A stretch of DNA of 64,000 bases from Epiperipatus broadwayi (GCA_028023455.1 JAQFVV010000001.1:19523611-19587610), one strand, 5' to 3'. Numbered from the stretch's first letter, positions 33,283-47,197 are shown. Notes: generated by a model from the sequence alone, not told the origin. Made by a program: numbers and translations.

Positions 33283-33385
33283 ATGAACAAGCGATGAAGA
33301 TAGTGTAAGAGATTGTGATCTGGGCCAACTGATAAGTGCTAGTTCAGCATGAAATGGAAATCTTGAGGATCATTTATCTTTTTCA
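33283..33385 (+). repeat. Family C hammerhead repeat, degenerate, directly after (TATC)n
   Basis: The ribozyme segment (about 33316-33375) has CUGAUAA in place of CUGAUGA, stem II GUGCUAG..UCAGCAU, GAAA, and a lengthened stem III region before UUGAGGAUCAUUU. The G-to-A core change should abolish cleavage. The downstream 'catttatctttttcacat' is shared with other family C copies. Confidence 0.7.
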
Positions 33386-33389
33386 CATC

Positions 33390-36300
33390 TTGGATCATGT
33401 TTCAATAATGTGTAATGGAATAGAAAAATAATGTGTATATGAAGTTAAATTGTAACATATAATGTTATATTGCTTATTTGAAAAAAGCGTATGTTGCTAA
33501 TGTATCTATAGTACAGGTGGTTGGTCTGGCTTCTGAGCTGATGGATGATTGTGATAGGATTGAATTAAAGGTGAATGAAAAATACAAAAAAAAAACAACT
33601 TAAATTGTATTTGTAGAATTGAGATGAAATACATCAGAAAAGTACATTTTATTAGACAAATTTTACTGGCATAAAGTGTACTACCAGTATTTATATAAAT
33701 GCACTTTCAGAATATAAAAAAAGAAATAAAACTAAATTCTATTGACACAGTCAGAGATTCAATTTGAAACCTCCTTTTATTGATGGAGTCAGGTATTTGA
33801 ACTTGAAATTAAATTTTATTGGATAGTTTGACAAGTTCAAGCAGGAAATTATATTTTTCCTGGTGAAAAATTGAATATAGTTTTGCAAAATTTTAATCAT
33901 AGATGAATTTTATATCAAGATTAACCAGCTTTTCTGTGGTTTATTAGCCTGTATATTTTGTGTACTAATCAATATGTCTGAAATCTATCAAATTCTAGAC
34001 TAACAGAGCTGACTGTATATATGTCAGCAGTTACCAGATTATGTCTTTCCCAAAGATGACAAAAAACCAGTCTACTGTTTAGAAGATACCAGCTTACCCT
34101 AAGATTTCATCAGCTTGCTGAAGTAGTTTATATATATATACTGTTTTATTTATATGCAGACAACTGTGTCAGATACATATAAAGGATAGTTGATGAGAAG
34201 AATATGCTATATATTGAAATATTATTTTTAATAATTTCTTGAAAATGACAGCTAAAATGTTTAAATTATACACTTTTTTAAGTAAATAATTTTTATCAAC
34301 TAAAAATAAAACAAGGAAAGAAAAATAACAAATGACAGTTGTGTCTAAAAGATTATTTGTTCTCAATATTGTTAAAAAAAGAAAAAAAACTCTGAGAATC
34401 TTTTTTTTAAATGAGACCACAAGAATGTGAAATTTAGATAAAACTTTCTTTATTAAAAATAGTGATTTTATTTTGAAATTAAAAACAAAGTAAACTCCAA
34501 AAATCATTCTAGATTAGAAAACAAAAGAACTTGCTAGAATATTTTTAAAAATGTTTACAATTAATTAAGAATAATCAGAAAAAGAAAAACTTTCCTGAAG
34601 GACTATCAAAACAGTAATATATATATATATATATAACTTTTACTTACCATAAAAAAATTAAGAGTCTAATTAATAGCTTTAATTCAGTTTATCGTATTTT
34701 TATATAAACACATATAATGTACATTTATATACTATTAAAAAGAAATTCCATTTTTTTATAACTCTATGACAATTCAAACATGTTAATTTTTTAATTATTA
34801 TACAGAACATCTGAGTCCTTATATAGTAATATATATGCACATTTTATGTTATTTGTAAATCATAATGTGATAGCTTATTTTTTTATATTTTAATCAAAAT
34901 CAGAATGCATAATTTATATTTATAGCCATGTTCTACCAATCTTAATTTCACTTTAATTTGTTATTAATAAATTTATATTTCATTGTTTAAATTATTCCAG
35001 TGAATTTATTTAATTGTAAGTATTATAAATTATTATGTTGTATTATATCTCTTGCTGACAAGAAGAGGTTTTGCTCACTGAGATAGATTTATGCACACTA
35101 GTCTGTTATATAAAAAGGGTTTTTATTGAGTGTTTATGGACATTCAGTTGATGATGATTCCAATACTTCCTTAGTGCTGGATGGTACAAAATGGATATCC
35201 TTTAAAGCCCATGCACTACATTTCATTTTAATTATTTATTTTGACATTAAGTTCATAGTTGGCTAGTTCATTAATGATATTAAATGGCCAGGGCATTGAT
35301 GATGATCATCATTCCCAGAATTAATGTTTTTATTGTTATGTATTCTCATGGATTAATATTTTTAAGTATGTGCATCCAAATCATCATTTATATAATCTGC
35401 CCCTGGTCTATAGTAGATCCATTTTAAATCTAATCACAAGATTGATGGTTGATTTTTTTGTTGATCATGAAGATCTCATTATTATTCCATTTATATTTAA
35501 TTTATATTTTGTTTATTTAAGGATGATGATGGTTTCCCAATCTCCTCATAATTCATCCCTAATGACTCTGTACCATTACAATATATATATATATGTAAAT
35601 TTTAAATTATTAATATTATATAGTTATAATTTATGTACTATCTTATTTTGGTTAATAATATTTAAGGTATTATACATGCTTATAATGGTATGTATCCAAG
35701 AAACTGATTTGGGTAAGAAAGATACAGCAAAAGGTTTATTTTATAAGCTCTTTTATTATTTGGACTTTTCATATTTGTTGTTTCAAACATAATAAATGAA
35801 TGTCTGAGTATAACAGCCTTTTTTAAGTATATATGATATAAAAGTTAATAAATGAGAGTTATGAATATCAGTGTATGCAAAAAGTTAGGTATTTATAAAA
35901 TGAAATCTTATTATCATTATGCAATGATGATTTGTTGATATACATATCATGACTGAATGGATCTGTTATATGTCTTTGTATGTACATGTGAGATGTTACT
36001 TATTTATTTATCATTATTATCAAATTTATGCCTTGTGTAATTATAATTTGTATGCAGTAGAAATATATATATATATCAATCAGTTTAGGCAATTTTATAT
36101 AAATATTATATTGTCTTTATATGCATCTAACACCTTCATGAGTGAGAGCATGACTTGCTTATTTATCAGGACTGCCTGCACATAATTACTGAGTGCCTAT
36201 TCATAATATTGTATTGTTCAGCCATTCCATAAGAGAGAGTGTGGTTTTGTTTTTAGCCTGGCCAGGTCAAATTACCAGATGCTTATTCATATTTTCATTG

Positions 36301-37080
36301 TCCACTTTGCTTGGAATTTAATATAATGCATATTTTAGTATAATAGTTTAATCACTAATATGAATCATGCAGATCCTCTGGATAGTATAAAACAAGCTTT
36401 TATAGACTGATTTAGAAAATTAAGTTTATCTGATTGTCTTTTTAATAGTTCTAAAAGTTTACAGTGTTGAGCTAAATTTTCTCTAGGTTAGAGAATAAGA
36501 AAGCATTGGAAAAGATAATTAAGTGTTTTAAAGTTACTTGGGCTAATAATATATTTTTATTTCAAGCTGTTTGGTCTATGTACAATATTCATTTCTATAT
36601 GCATTTTTTGACTGTGATACCATTTGCATTAGCTGGTCACTTGCATTCATTAATTTAATTTTGAGTAGTAGTATGCAGTAGACGCACATTCCTACCGTAA
36701 ATAAGATGTTCTGCTTTATATATATATATATGTGTGTGTGTGTTCATAAATGAATAAAACACAGATGCCATTTCCTGCCTCTTACATTTACTTTACCAAC
36801 TTTACGGCCTGAAGTGATTGATAATAGTTTATAATTTTAGCATATCCTTAAACTGTAAGCAAATTAAGTCGTAAAACTATATGGTGACCAATTGTAGAAG
36901 TAATAAGTAGTTACAATCAGTCTGTGCATGAATTTATATCCGTCCAAAGATAATTAAAATGTATTATACAGTATGATTAATAATCATTATTGTATTTATC
37001 TGAAATGGATGGTGTCAAAGTAGTGAGTGGAGGAAGTTTGACAATGGTAAATGAAAATGTAACAATTTATTCTAGATAAA
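33390..37080. other. AT-rich intergenic DNA, no gene seen
   Basis: Contains small (AT)n tracts (34618-34634, 35580-35594, 36718-36731) and motif-free open frames at 34507-34169 (-) and 35370-35792 (+) rich in Phe, Leu, Ile and Tyr. Those follow from base composition and are not called genes. Confidence 0.5.
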
Positions 37081-37115
37081 TACTTTTCACATAATAAAGA
37101 TATATATGAGAGATA

Positions 37116-37172
37116 GTGACCTGGGCCAACTGATGAGTGCTGGTTCAGCACGAAATGCATCTTGGGGGTTAT
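37116..37172 (+). ncRNA. Hammerhead ribozyme motif C1, core intact
   Basis: Elements in order: outer stem I GUGACC, internal loop UGGG, inner stem I CCAA, core CUGAUGA, stem II GUGCUG/CAGCAC (six perfect pairs, loop GUU), core GAAA, stem III AU/AU with loop GC, C at position 17, inner stem I UUGG, one-base loop, outer stem I GGUUAU (with G.U pairs). All invariant bases are present and stem II is the best of the window. Predicted cleavage lies between 37161 and 37162. It is a single copy with no second unit beside it, so it could be a solo relic of a retrozyme or part of a SINE-like repeat. Confidence 0.85.
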
Positions 37173-37179
37173 TTGTCTT

Positions 37180-38385
37180 TTATTATCTTTATTTAAGTGA
37201 ATTTAAAAAGAATGGGGAAGTATGGAGATGTTTATTATATCTATACAATATATTATCTGTGCATAATACTAACTGAAGCAATAACTTTTTAACCGTATTT
37301 ATCTGTCTTAAAAATTGATAGGGCAGTTAAATAAAATGTTATTATTCTAAATTTAATCCTGGGTAAAAGAATCAACAGACTAATGTTGCCTCGGGATTGC
37401 AGTCATTTATGTTGTAATAATGTATATACGTAAATAAACTGTAATGTCTCAATATTTTTAGCATTTGTCTTTATTTGCAATCAATAAAATTAATTAAATG
37501 TGATAGAGTTTCTTGCATCTAATTGATGTTAGTAGGCTATGAAAAGGAAAAAAGAATGTTGATCACATGATGCCAGAACGTAGAGATTCCATTCAAATTG
37601 CACTTGGGTGATTTCATGTGAGTTGTACACTTTAGATTGTTATTGGTTTTTGTTTTGTTGAATTAGTGAAAACGTGAAGGCAGATGCATAACTATAAATC
37701 CCAGGGACTGAAAGTGAAGTTCAATTATATATTAATTTAAAAATGCTTGGAAAATCTTTAATGATATAAAAGTAATTAAGTTCATTTTTCTTTTCAATGA
37801 CGTGTTAAGGTAGAGAAGATTTTTTTTTGTTAAAAGGACTGTAAATAATATAAGTTCATTTTAGATTGCATTTAGAATTATTGATTGCAAAAAAATATTT
37901 ATTGGTAAAAAAAAAAAAGTTGTTTGACAAGTTGCTAATAATGAAATAAAAAAAAGTCTATACGTATGCCACAATAAAGTATACACATATACCTCAATAC
38001 ATAATAGAAATTATACGGGTAACATTCCTAATGTATATATATATACACAAAACCATTTTTTTTAAATTGGACACAGTGAAAAGTTTAATAATAGGCATAA
38101 GGCATTGCCAACAAAGGACATAAGTGACTTTAATATAAAGCATGTACTCATATAAAGCATGGCTGTGTGAATAATTAACGCATAAATAATTAATAGTTAA
38201 AAATTATTATTAAAAGCAAATGTTTAAGTTTGTTCTAGAAAATAGAGATTTTTGTGTATTCTCTGCTGTTTTAATATGGAGACCAACAACCCACAGAGAT
38301 GTAAACACTGATGAAAGTAGTGATAGAAATGTTCGATAAAAATCAACAAGAAAATAAGAAATGAAATAAAATCAGCATATAATGA
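37180..38385. other. AT-rich intergenic DNA, no gene seen
   Basis: Nothing recognisable. Confidence 0.5.
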
Positions 38386-39290
38386 TACAAGAGATTAAAC
38401 AAAAGATGAAAGAAATTAATGAAAATCATCAAACAATAAAACAGGAGTTAATAGATAAAGTAAATCAAACTCAGCAGGCAATAGAAGCATTAGAGAGAAA
38501 AAATTAGGATGAAATCTGGAAGTAGAACAATAAATAGTCAGAGAAAGAGAGTAGTAGTGATATTGGAAAAGATATAAGAACAGAAAGTGTAAGTATAGGC
38601 AACCAGAAAGAAGTAGAACAGGCAAAAAAGTTGTCAATAAAACACAGAACATAGAAATAATAGAAAAAAAACAGGATGTGCTATCTATACCAGGAGTATG
38701 AGAAAAAATTTAGGGCTGGCTTAGAAAGGAATAGTGAACATGTATCTTTAAATGGAAAATTTATTACATATAAAGAGCAACAGGGTGCAGATTTTGTCAG
38801 CTATTATCATAATAATATCAATACTGTCTATATGATCAAATAACCAAATATTATTTTTCAGATATAATTTTAGTAAAACCATGATCAACATAACAAGTAA
38901 AGCCCAAAAATTATGGCATGAGCAAGCTAGAAATTCATGGAAATATTTTCCCATATCATTGCTTATGTAAGAAGTAAAATATATGCGACTAATGACAAAT
39001 GGCCTCATAGTGCTACATATGTGAACAATAAATTATAAGAATAGTTTGACCCAGACAAATAAAAATATAATTTATCATGGAATTATCAAGGCTTTCTAAA
39101 AAAAAAAACACACATGTACTACAGAAGTGGATAAAAGTATGGGTAGATTAATAAGATGCCACTGGATTAGAATAGCAAATGGAAGTAAGAACTACCAGAC
39201 AAGGCAAAAAGTTATGTGCAAAATGCTATGGTTAAAAGAATTGGAATTTTGATGGCATGATTGAGAATTTTGTGTATTACATAGTTTTTT
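38386..39290 (+). pseudogene. Possible decayed retroelement 5' part with coiled-coil-like reading
   Basis: Interrupted + frames give EINENHQTIKQELIDKVNQTQ and QAIEALERKN, with Leu/Ile spacing of a coiled coil. Then come Glu/Lys/Ser-rich stretches and, past stops, EYEKKFRAGLERNSEHV. ORF1-like proteins of LINEs often have such coiled coils, but no diagnostic domain follows. It may equally be an old host pseudogene. Confidence 0.3.
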
Positions 39291-39474
39291 TTTATGCAAA
39301 TAATTTGGGTATATTTTTTTTACTAACCAAGTAAAGTCTTTTTTTTTGGCAGACTGTATAGATCTGAAACAATATTTACATATGCTTCATGTATATAAGA
39401 TAAAAAATTTGAAGGAATTTTAAAACTAAAAGTTTTTAACAATTTTTAATAAGTAGAATTTATATATAAGTGTG

Positions 39475-39600
39475 TGCATAGTGTAACAGTCAAAACACGT
39501 GTATCTCGTTAACATAGTGCAGAATTCGACCACCACACAGAACAGCAGCACCATTGAGTAGCGAAGCCACCCATGGTACCGAGTTCGAACAAAGTTTATC
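39475..39600. repeat. Possible tRNA-derived SINE head
   Basis: On the + strand, AGTGTAACAGTCAAAAC (A-box-like, about 39479) is followed about 45 bases later by GAATTCGACCAC (B-box-like, about 39522). A further GTTCGAAC palindrome lies near 39584. The intervening stretch with ...CTCGTTAAC... resembles a tRNA anticodon arm, but the pairing is poor. This is a tentative SINE or tRNA relic. Confidence 0.3.
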
Positions 39601-40002
39601 GGTTCCACACTACAATCTACAGAACAATGCCTCTGATGCGACGTAAGTAAATGCTTCTTTAGGCACGGTGGTCAGGGAGATGCACGAGATTCATGGTTTT
39701 GTTTCCGAGTTGGCCAACAATCAAACGAATATTAATTCACATATATAATCGAGGAAATATATATAATGGGCATCGAATAAATGAAAACTTAACTACAGAC
39801 ATACAGTTAAAATTATTTATTTACGTATTTAATAAAAAAAAACATTATTACTGTTATTAATCATATTTTATATTCAGAGTTTCAATAGCTAATTGGCAAT
39901 TTTACTATATATAAAAATACATTTATTTATAAAGAGCATTCATTTATATGAAGGCGTAATCTAGCTACCTAAGGTTCCCGAGTGAGTATTTCTAATGCGT
40001 AC

Positions 40003-40472
40003 TGTAGGGGATTTATACTTTGCACTGCAAGAGTCATCCGTGGCGGTGGACATACATTTATTTAATAAAACTATTTATTTTACGACTAAGGGCGAACATT
40101 TATTTGAGAGTGGATGACGAAGATAATGCCGAGGCGGAGTGATATAGAGAATGATAAACGAAATAAAGGAACACGTGGTACGCCTTAGAAGGGCGATATA
40201 AAATGGCAGCACTGAAACTGCAATGCCGTGAATAAGTTTATAAGGGTTTTGGGTTGGTCTCTGCCTCGACCCGAAGAGGTAAGGTGTCACATGAGCATAA
40301 CCAGGGACAAGCGGTCCGTGTCGCAATTTGCCAGCTGGCTGCGTGACGGTCGTCAAGCCCTACGGGAACATTATCATGTCCACTTGTGTAGGATGACTGG
40401 GGTTAATTCAACCCTATAGAATCCGGAGTATTCACGGCGTGGAATAAGTCATCGTGGCTTCAAAACGTAACA
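40003..40472 (-). repeat. Candidate solo LTR, minus strand
   Basis: On the minus strand the 470-base stretch begins TGTTACG and ends CCCCTACA, the TG...CA ends expected of an LTR. Inside it, in the right order, lie a TATA-like CTTATAAACTTATTC (about 40241-40227) and two AATAAA signals (about 40100 and 40060) near the far end. It is clearly GC- and CpG-richer than its surroundings. No second copy, primer-binding site or polypurine tract was found in the window. The flanks do not show a target duplication, so a solo LTR with decayed ends is the best reading. A plus-strand promoter (TATAAAA at about 40197) is an alternative. Confidence 0.5.
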
Positions 40473-40479
40473 CATGTAT

Positions 40480-42265
40480 AAGATCTAAAAGATTATGGTA
40501 ATATTTAACTAGATTTCAAACTCGGCCCCCCATTATCAACATTGACTAAAAGAAAATTGGTGACTCTCAAAGAAATGAAATTTCCGTAATTATTCATTAA
40601 AATTTAATAATCAAAAATATCTAAAAGGGGAATTATTACAGCGAGTATGCCAGCTATTATGAAGTAGTAGACCCTGCATTACAATAACTGATTCTTTGAA
40701 TGCGCGTCGTATTTACATGAAATTTAAGTTATTTATAAAGCAAATATTAATGATAATTTGACATGCATTCAATGTTCAAGCGATTATAGATTTAGATATA
40801 AAACTAAGACAATTATGAGAAGGTAATATTTCAATAATAATTATAAATAAAGTGTAGATTTGAGAAATACACACCTAAGAAGTATAGAGGGAGGTAAGCT
40901 AGATTAAGCGAGAAATTTACAGATTACATTAATTCTCAAATTTTAGTTTCACAAAATTACAATTTTAACATTTAGACGTTAGACAAATAGTAGGAGATGA
41001 GCTATAGCTTATTATTACTAGAGTACTCTATAATTTGGAATACACACACAGGTACCTGTTTGATAAGATGTTTTCTTCCATTTGTTTAATAGTAGATTGT
41101 TCGTGATTAGCAGTTTTCTTTCTTGTCTTTGGCATTTTATTGATTTTAACAGCAGCGGCTTTCTTGTCTATTTCAGGTAGCAGATCATTATGGTGTTTTT
41201 ACGATGGGCAATGTGGAGTTCGGCATACGGTGGGCCACCTCCCGATGGAGAATAATCTCGGTGCTTACTCGGTCATACCTTGGCAATATCAATTTATTTT
41301 AAGATATTTTAGACTCTCCACTCGAGAGCAAAGCTAAAGTTCAAGTCCAAGTCTCCAGCAAGTCCAAGATGGCCTCCTTTTTTTTAATCTTGATCTTTTA
41401 ATTTTTCTGTTGAGATATTTTTAGGTTTTCTTTATCTTGCCCTCAGGATAATCAAGGCTTTTGCTGGTTTTAATTAGAAAGAAATCTGCTGTGCTATTGT
41501 TTTTTTTTTTTTTTTTTTTTTTTTTACATTCGTTAATTACATTTTTTTGGAATTTTTCTATAATTAATTTATTATCTATCACTGACCGATGCTTTTAAAT
41601 TTTCAAAGACAAAAGGGAATAAAATTATTTTAATTTTAATTAATTATTGCATCAGATTTTGTTAGAATTATTATTTAATGAAATTTAAACTAAGCAACAA
41701 ATACGAACTTTATAAAATTCAAAATAAATGATTAATATTACACAAAATTTATTTAGCTAAAAGAAATCTAAATTATATTATTTTATCCGTATTTATTGCC
41801 TTTAATTTGAGATCGAAATGTGTGCGTGTTTATGTTGAATTCTACATATATTTATACATTTTTAATATTGTTACACACACAATTCGATTCCAAAAAGTTT
41901 AAATTTGGGTGGGATAGACCGGTCAGTGAGAGACGACAGAAAAAGGTGAAACTTAAGATTCGAATACGAATCTTACTGTTTCAATAGATAAATGTATAGG
42001 GCATTAGTAATTCTTAGTTTATTTTAAAAGTAATTTAAAACAAAATACTTTTATTAATATTTGTAAAGGTATTTAATAATAAGGTCGTTATAGGTCCCAT
42101 TAACATACATGTATATGAAACATCGAATATCACTGGATATTAGTTTTCATGAGATTCATCTAATTTTTCATTCTCATGATTTCCTTTTAAAGGTAACTAT
42201 TCCATCCTTCATGATGTATTATAATCCTTAGACACGTAATATACATGTATGTCAAATTTTCCACT
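40480..42265. other. Intergenic DNA; GC-richer patch at 41140-41380; T-run at 41500-41525
   Basis: The patch 41140-41380 has CpG-bearing sequence like that of the LTR candidate, and a 65-codon frame without motifs. Nothing can be assigned. Confidence 0.35.
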
Positions 42266-42279
42266 ATATATATATATAT

Positions 42280-43200
42280 TATAACGGTCAGTAAAGAAGG
42301 TGATATTTTACAGTCTTACCATAATCTGCCATACAGGGCACCACTAGGCCATTTGAACCTAGAAAATTTATAAAGTAAATATATACATGCTGTTAAGATC
42401 ACGACCACCAGCCCTAGTCACAAGCTCAAGTAGACACCGAAACTTAATATATTTATTAAATATATTTTTTTTAATAAAGAATAATAAAAACAATCACTGT
42501 CAGTATTAATTTCACACAAAGATTTTATTCACATATATATTAAGTGATGACACACAAACTTGAAAAATAATTATATAAAAAAAAATATGTTTGTTTCATT
42601 ATTATTTACTATTATTTTTATTTCTTTAACTTTTATTTTTAATCTTAGAAATGTTGAGTATAGATGAGCTACCCAGATGACACATTAAAAGACTTTCAAA
42701 CATTTGATTCCAGGCTAAAAGTCCGCAGCCAAACCAACCCTCGCTTCCAGATTTATATCAGCAACCAATGCAATGTGAACATGTTAGCATAGAATCATGC
42801 CAACAGAAATGTGCACCTGAACAGTGTGATATTATTGGAGAAAACATGTTCTTCATCCAGTACAGGAAATGGACATCTGTCTGGTGAAGGAATCATGCAT
42901 GTAATATAATAAAAATAACACTTCATATGGATGGGAGAGCGGCCTATCTTACCGTGCTTATTCTCCCAATCCATAAAGCTGGAATGGGTCAATGGCACAG
43001 GAAATACATCTGCATCCATTTCAACGATATGACTACCTCTTTGGAGTCATGCATTCAGTTGGACTCATCGCCCTAGGTGCTAACACACTTCACATTACAT
43101 TGATATAAATGTCCATATATCTCTCCACCAGCATTGACACAACTACGAAACAAATAGTCTGAAATCAAATCCCCTTTAAAACTAACATATAGTTAAACAA
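42280..43200 (-). repeat. Interspersed repeat family D, copy 1, with tRNA-like head
   Basis: Matches 52160-53350 in patches: the first ~150 bases (shared 'cctagaaaatttataaagta'), the 'cactgtcag..ttcacaca' block, the 'ggaaatggacatctg' block and 'ttgagtatagat'. On the minus strand the start carries a B-box-like AGGTTCAAATGGCC (about 42358-42345), with an A-box-like stretch upstream of it (about 42400). So a tRNA-derived promoter is possible. The element class is unknown. Confidence 0.45.
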
Positions 43201-45700
43201 GTCTAGCAGCCATCTACACTCAACTAACATTTAGATCATTTTATTAATTTAATTCTAAAAAAAAAAGTTTAGTTTAAGGTTTTAAAAATCATTTTAAAGA
43301 TAACATTTATATTTTAACTTATTTTTTTACTACAAATATTATTTGACCTAATTTCCTTTTCTTATAAATTCAATAATGCACAAATAATGGTGTTTTCAAT
43401 CTTTAAATTTGTTTGTAATCGCAAACCCCTACCCTATTACAAACAGATATTAAGCAATGAATAAATAAAAAAAACTGCATATTTTAAGAGATTACATTTA
43501 AAACTTTAGCTAAGACTTTTAAAATCGCAAAGTTTATAGAAAGATAAAGTTCAGATTTGTTCAGGAAAGAAAGTTTATAGTTCATTTTTAGAAACAAATA
43601 AAGTTCAAAGATTTTAACTTAAAGAGAGTTTAGATTTCATTTTAAAATTATACTTTCCTTTCTCCATGCTTGTTTCTTTGCGATGAAGATCTATGAAGAC
43701 TTATGATGATTTATGAATGTTTATGATGACCTCTGAAAACGGTATTCATGGAGATGAAGCTGCCTCCGGCCGGCCGAACTGAAGGAAGCATGACGAGGTG
43801 GATTACATTCTTAGTGATGGCAACAATATTTTTAAATTATTTTACTTTCAGCAAAGACAATGGAATTCAAATTTTAATTTTCTAATTAATTATTTCCTTT
43901 GGATTTTCTTTTTATAGTCCTCAGGCACCTTATCACTTGAATGCATGGATTGATCTCTCATATTTCATATCTATTTTTCATTGGTTCATTAGGTTTATCC
44001 AAGTAGATTTTGGGTTTGTGGCTAGGTAGATTTTGGGTTTTCCACTGATGTCTGTGTCTCTATCTCTGGCAGGAAAATCAAGTCTTTTGTTTCTATTTCT
44101 CGACTCTTATCTCTTTCATAATCTCTTTTCAATGGTCATTTTGCCCTAAGGATCTGTTTGTAATTTTTATTTTTATATTTAAAAACTCTCTTCATTATTT
44201 TTTTTTTAAATTAAAAGATTTTTTATTATATTTTATTTAAACTATAGAATCTTTGCTTCGATTCTACAATTTTTTTAGCTTATCTTATTTTAATATTTAA
44301 ATCAAACATATTAATAAATTAATAATTCGTTATTTGTGCATTTTAACATTTGTGCTTTTAATTCAGTATTAGATATTTACAAAAACATTACATATTAGAA
44401 TTTAAATGTAATGCATATATATATCCCGTTACAATATATATATAATATATTTGTTCATACATGTACATTATACTAATGCTGTTTCCTGCCCCTTACATTT
44501 ACTTAGGTGAGAAGGTCAAACTTGTCTGCCAAAGTGTTTAATACACAACAATCTCAATTGCACTCTCAGACAAATAAGATTGGGGAATTTAAGTCAAACT
44601 TTTATTTGTTTTGATTAATATTTTTGAATTTAAAAAAACATAAGAATTATTAATAATTATATTTATTTTTGGCTAATGTTTGTTTCTGCACACAGACATT
44701 CAATGGTCTGAATAATGTTTAAGATCTCTTTCTATCCCTGGGTCTATCTGGCAACATTTATATATCATAATCACCTGTGATCACTGTAAATCAAATTTTC
44801 TAGATTGACAATGGCCAAGTGGTGCCCCGAGTGATAAATAGAAGTGGAGGCTCTGGTACAATATATATATATATATATATATATATGCATTCTTAAATTC
44901 TAATAAGTAAATAATGAGTGATATTTTAAAATCAAAGTAACAATTTTAACTCATTTCATTTCACTATGCCTTTTACGAATAACTTCACAGTTCATTTTAT
45001 TTTAATTGTAATACAAAAACAACATACGGGAAGGGTTAGCATTTTTAAAATATGGAGAAAAACATTTTGTCAAAATGAATTTTTTTTTATATGTCAAAGT
45101 GCCAAAATAGTTTTAGTTGTTTTCACATGCATATTTTAATATAAAACTTAAAAAGTAAATAATAGGTCACATTCTCATATGTATGAATCTCTTTATATGT
45201 GTCTATAATTGATATTTTAAAATGTATTTTTTATAATAATATTCACTCAATAAATCTTATAAGACAAACAGCTTGAATGTATTAAATACCAACAGTCATA
45301 GATTTTATATCATTCAAATAAATGGTTATTGAATTTCATGTCAGCAAGTGAAAATGCTTAGTTTTTATTCTTTTTTTTGAAGTGGGTTCATTATTGTACT
45401 GGTCAGTTTTGTCTATTCATATAACAAGATCTAGCATCTAGAAAAAAGTACCTCGAGTCCAATCATGCGCAAGATACATAAGTCAGGAACACTCATGAAC
45501 TCTATACTATTTGCCTATTTTCCAGATTTACCATCTCATGAGCAACAATCCTGATGATACCAATCTAACAATCCTGATGATACCAATCTAACTTATCTCT
45601 CTCCATTGGCATCACAAAGTGGAGACACAAAAAGACTCTAATTTGAAATTATATAATGGAGTATTTTAGTATAAAATATAAGTTTGACTCATTTAAAGGT
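43200..45700. other. Intergenic DNA, no gene seen
   Basis: A GC-richer spot (43740-43800, with ggccggccg) may be the continuation of repeat family D. (AT)n runs lie at 44430-44450 and 44863-44886. A short phrase 'tttcctgcc.cttacattta' near 44480 recurs near 36765, a small shared repeat. Confidence 0.4.
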
Positions 45701-45709
45701 CGTGATCTT

Positions 45710-47190
45710 TCATGTTAATTATATCTATAAGATTAGCGGGAGATCATCTAGTCAGGGTGAGCATAATTTAACAACTAGAATATTAATAATTTAAGTAAAA
45801 GAAACAATGATTCTGCAAGTTTATGAGTCATTAGCTAAATTTGTAGTAATGTGCATGAAAGAAAATGTGGAACAAAAATCATCATCACATTTTTATATAG
45901 AAAAGGAAGCTGTAGGACATCCAAGTTTAAACCCTACAAGATTCAGTTCTAAAAGCTTAAGACAGAAAGAGAGGGGGACAAGTTATATTCTTTATTTGTC
46001 TGTGTGTTGATAAAAAACTCAAAAGAGTAGTACACAGTTAATTATTCAGTATTTAATTTTTTTTTGTTAAAAAAATAAAGTTATAATGCATATGTATAGG
46101 CAGTGTGTGTTATAAAAGCTATTTATTTAGTCACTTTTAAATTACACATATTAACTTTCTTTAAAACTAACCTACACTTGCTAAATTTTAATATCTTATT
46201 CTATACTTCTATTTTTGCTTTTCTATAACTGTAATTTGTATTTAGAAGCTAAGGATTTAATTTTAAATATTAGGGTTATAATTACTAAGCTAGCAATTAG
46301 ATTATTTTAATGTCAGTTTATAAATAATTTGAATGAGTGTGTGTGTACATTGCATACATAAACTACATTTTTATTTATTAAACATTGAAAGAAAAAGAAG
46401 AAAATCTGTTAAATTATTATTTTTTCTTACTCAACAATTTTTTTTGTATTATAAGGGTTGTTTTTCTGTTGAAAAACTTAGATGATGTGAGAAGTCTAAT
46501 TTTAAATGTTTCATCTTGGGATCAAAAGAAAGAAGCTCAAATTTGAGATGTTACATAGGTGTAAAAAAGGATTAAGACTATTTTTTTTCTTCAAGACAAA
46601 AGTTTGTCTGGAAACCAGGTGTGTGATTTTTTTTAATGTTCTTAAAAAAGATTGCACTATCCAGCTAAAATCGAATTGGTCAAATATAGAAATAAAAAAA
46701 TCGGATATAAAAGCAGTCTGGGAAATCAGTTGATGTTATAGAGACTTTTAAAATATTGAAACTAGAAAAGACAAGGATTTTTAATTCGACCCGATATCCT
46801 TTTTTAAATCATTTTTTTTTAATATAAAGTTTTGAAGGTTAAAAATATAAGGATGTTGGGCTAGAAAAAAATATATATGTCTCATCGTGGGGTTTTTTCC
46901 AGGCCACCTTAGAACCAGCATATCATATAGGAAAGAAAAGATGTCGTCTGAAAAATAATATTCTACACCTTTCAACTGACCTAGAGAAATAAGATGTTTT
47001 TAAATAGAAAAAAAAACATTCACCTGCATTTGGAGGCGATCAGGAAAAAAAGAGTAATCTACTGATAAATATTAAATCATCAAGTCCAATTAATTGTTCC
47101 AATAACTGAGTTTAAACCCAATAAAAATTATAAATGTGAAAACAACTGCTGTACTTCATCCACTAAAAGAATCATGCTTGACAGGAAGGG
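45710..47190. other. Intergenic DNA, no gene seen
   Basis: A 67-codon frame at 45807-46010 and a 75-codon frame at 46506-46733 lack recognisable domains. Confidence 0.45.
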
Positions 47191-47197
47191 AAGAAAA

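Noticed and set aside
35370-35792. 140-codon plus-strand frame
   Set aside because: Its composition is what AT-rich DNA gives by chance (Phe, Leu, Ile, Tyr), it spans an (AT)n run, and it has no domain.
38305-38335. CTGATGA...GAAAT near 38308
   Set aside because: The 11 bases between the boxes cannot form stem II, and stem I does not pair.
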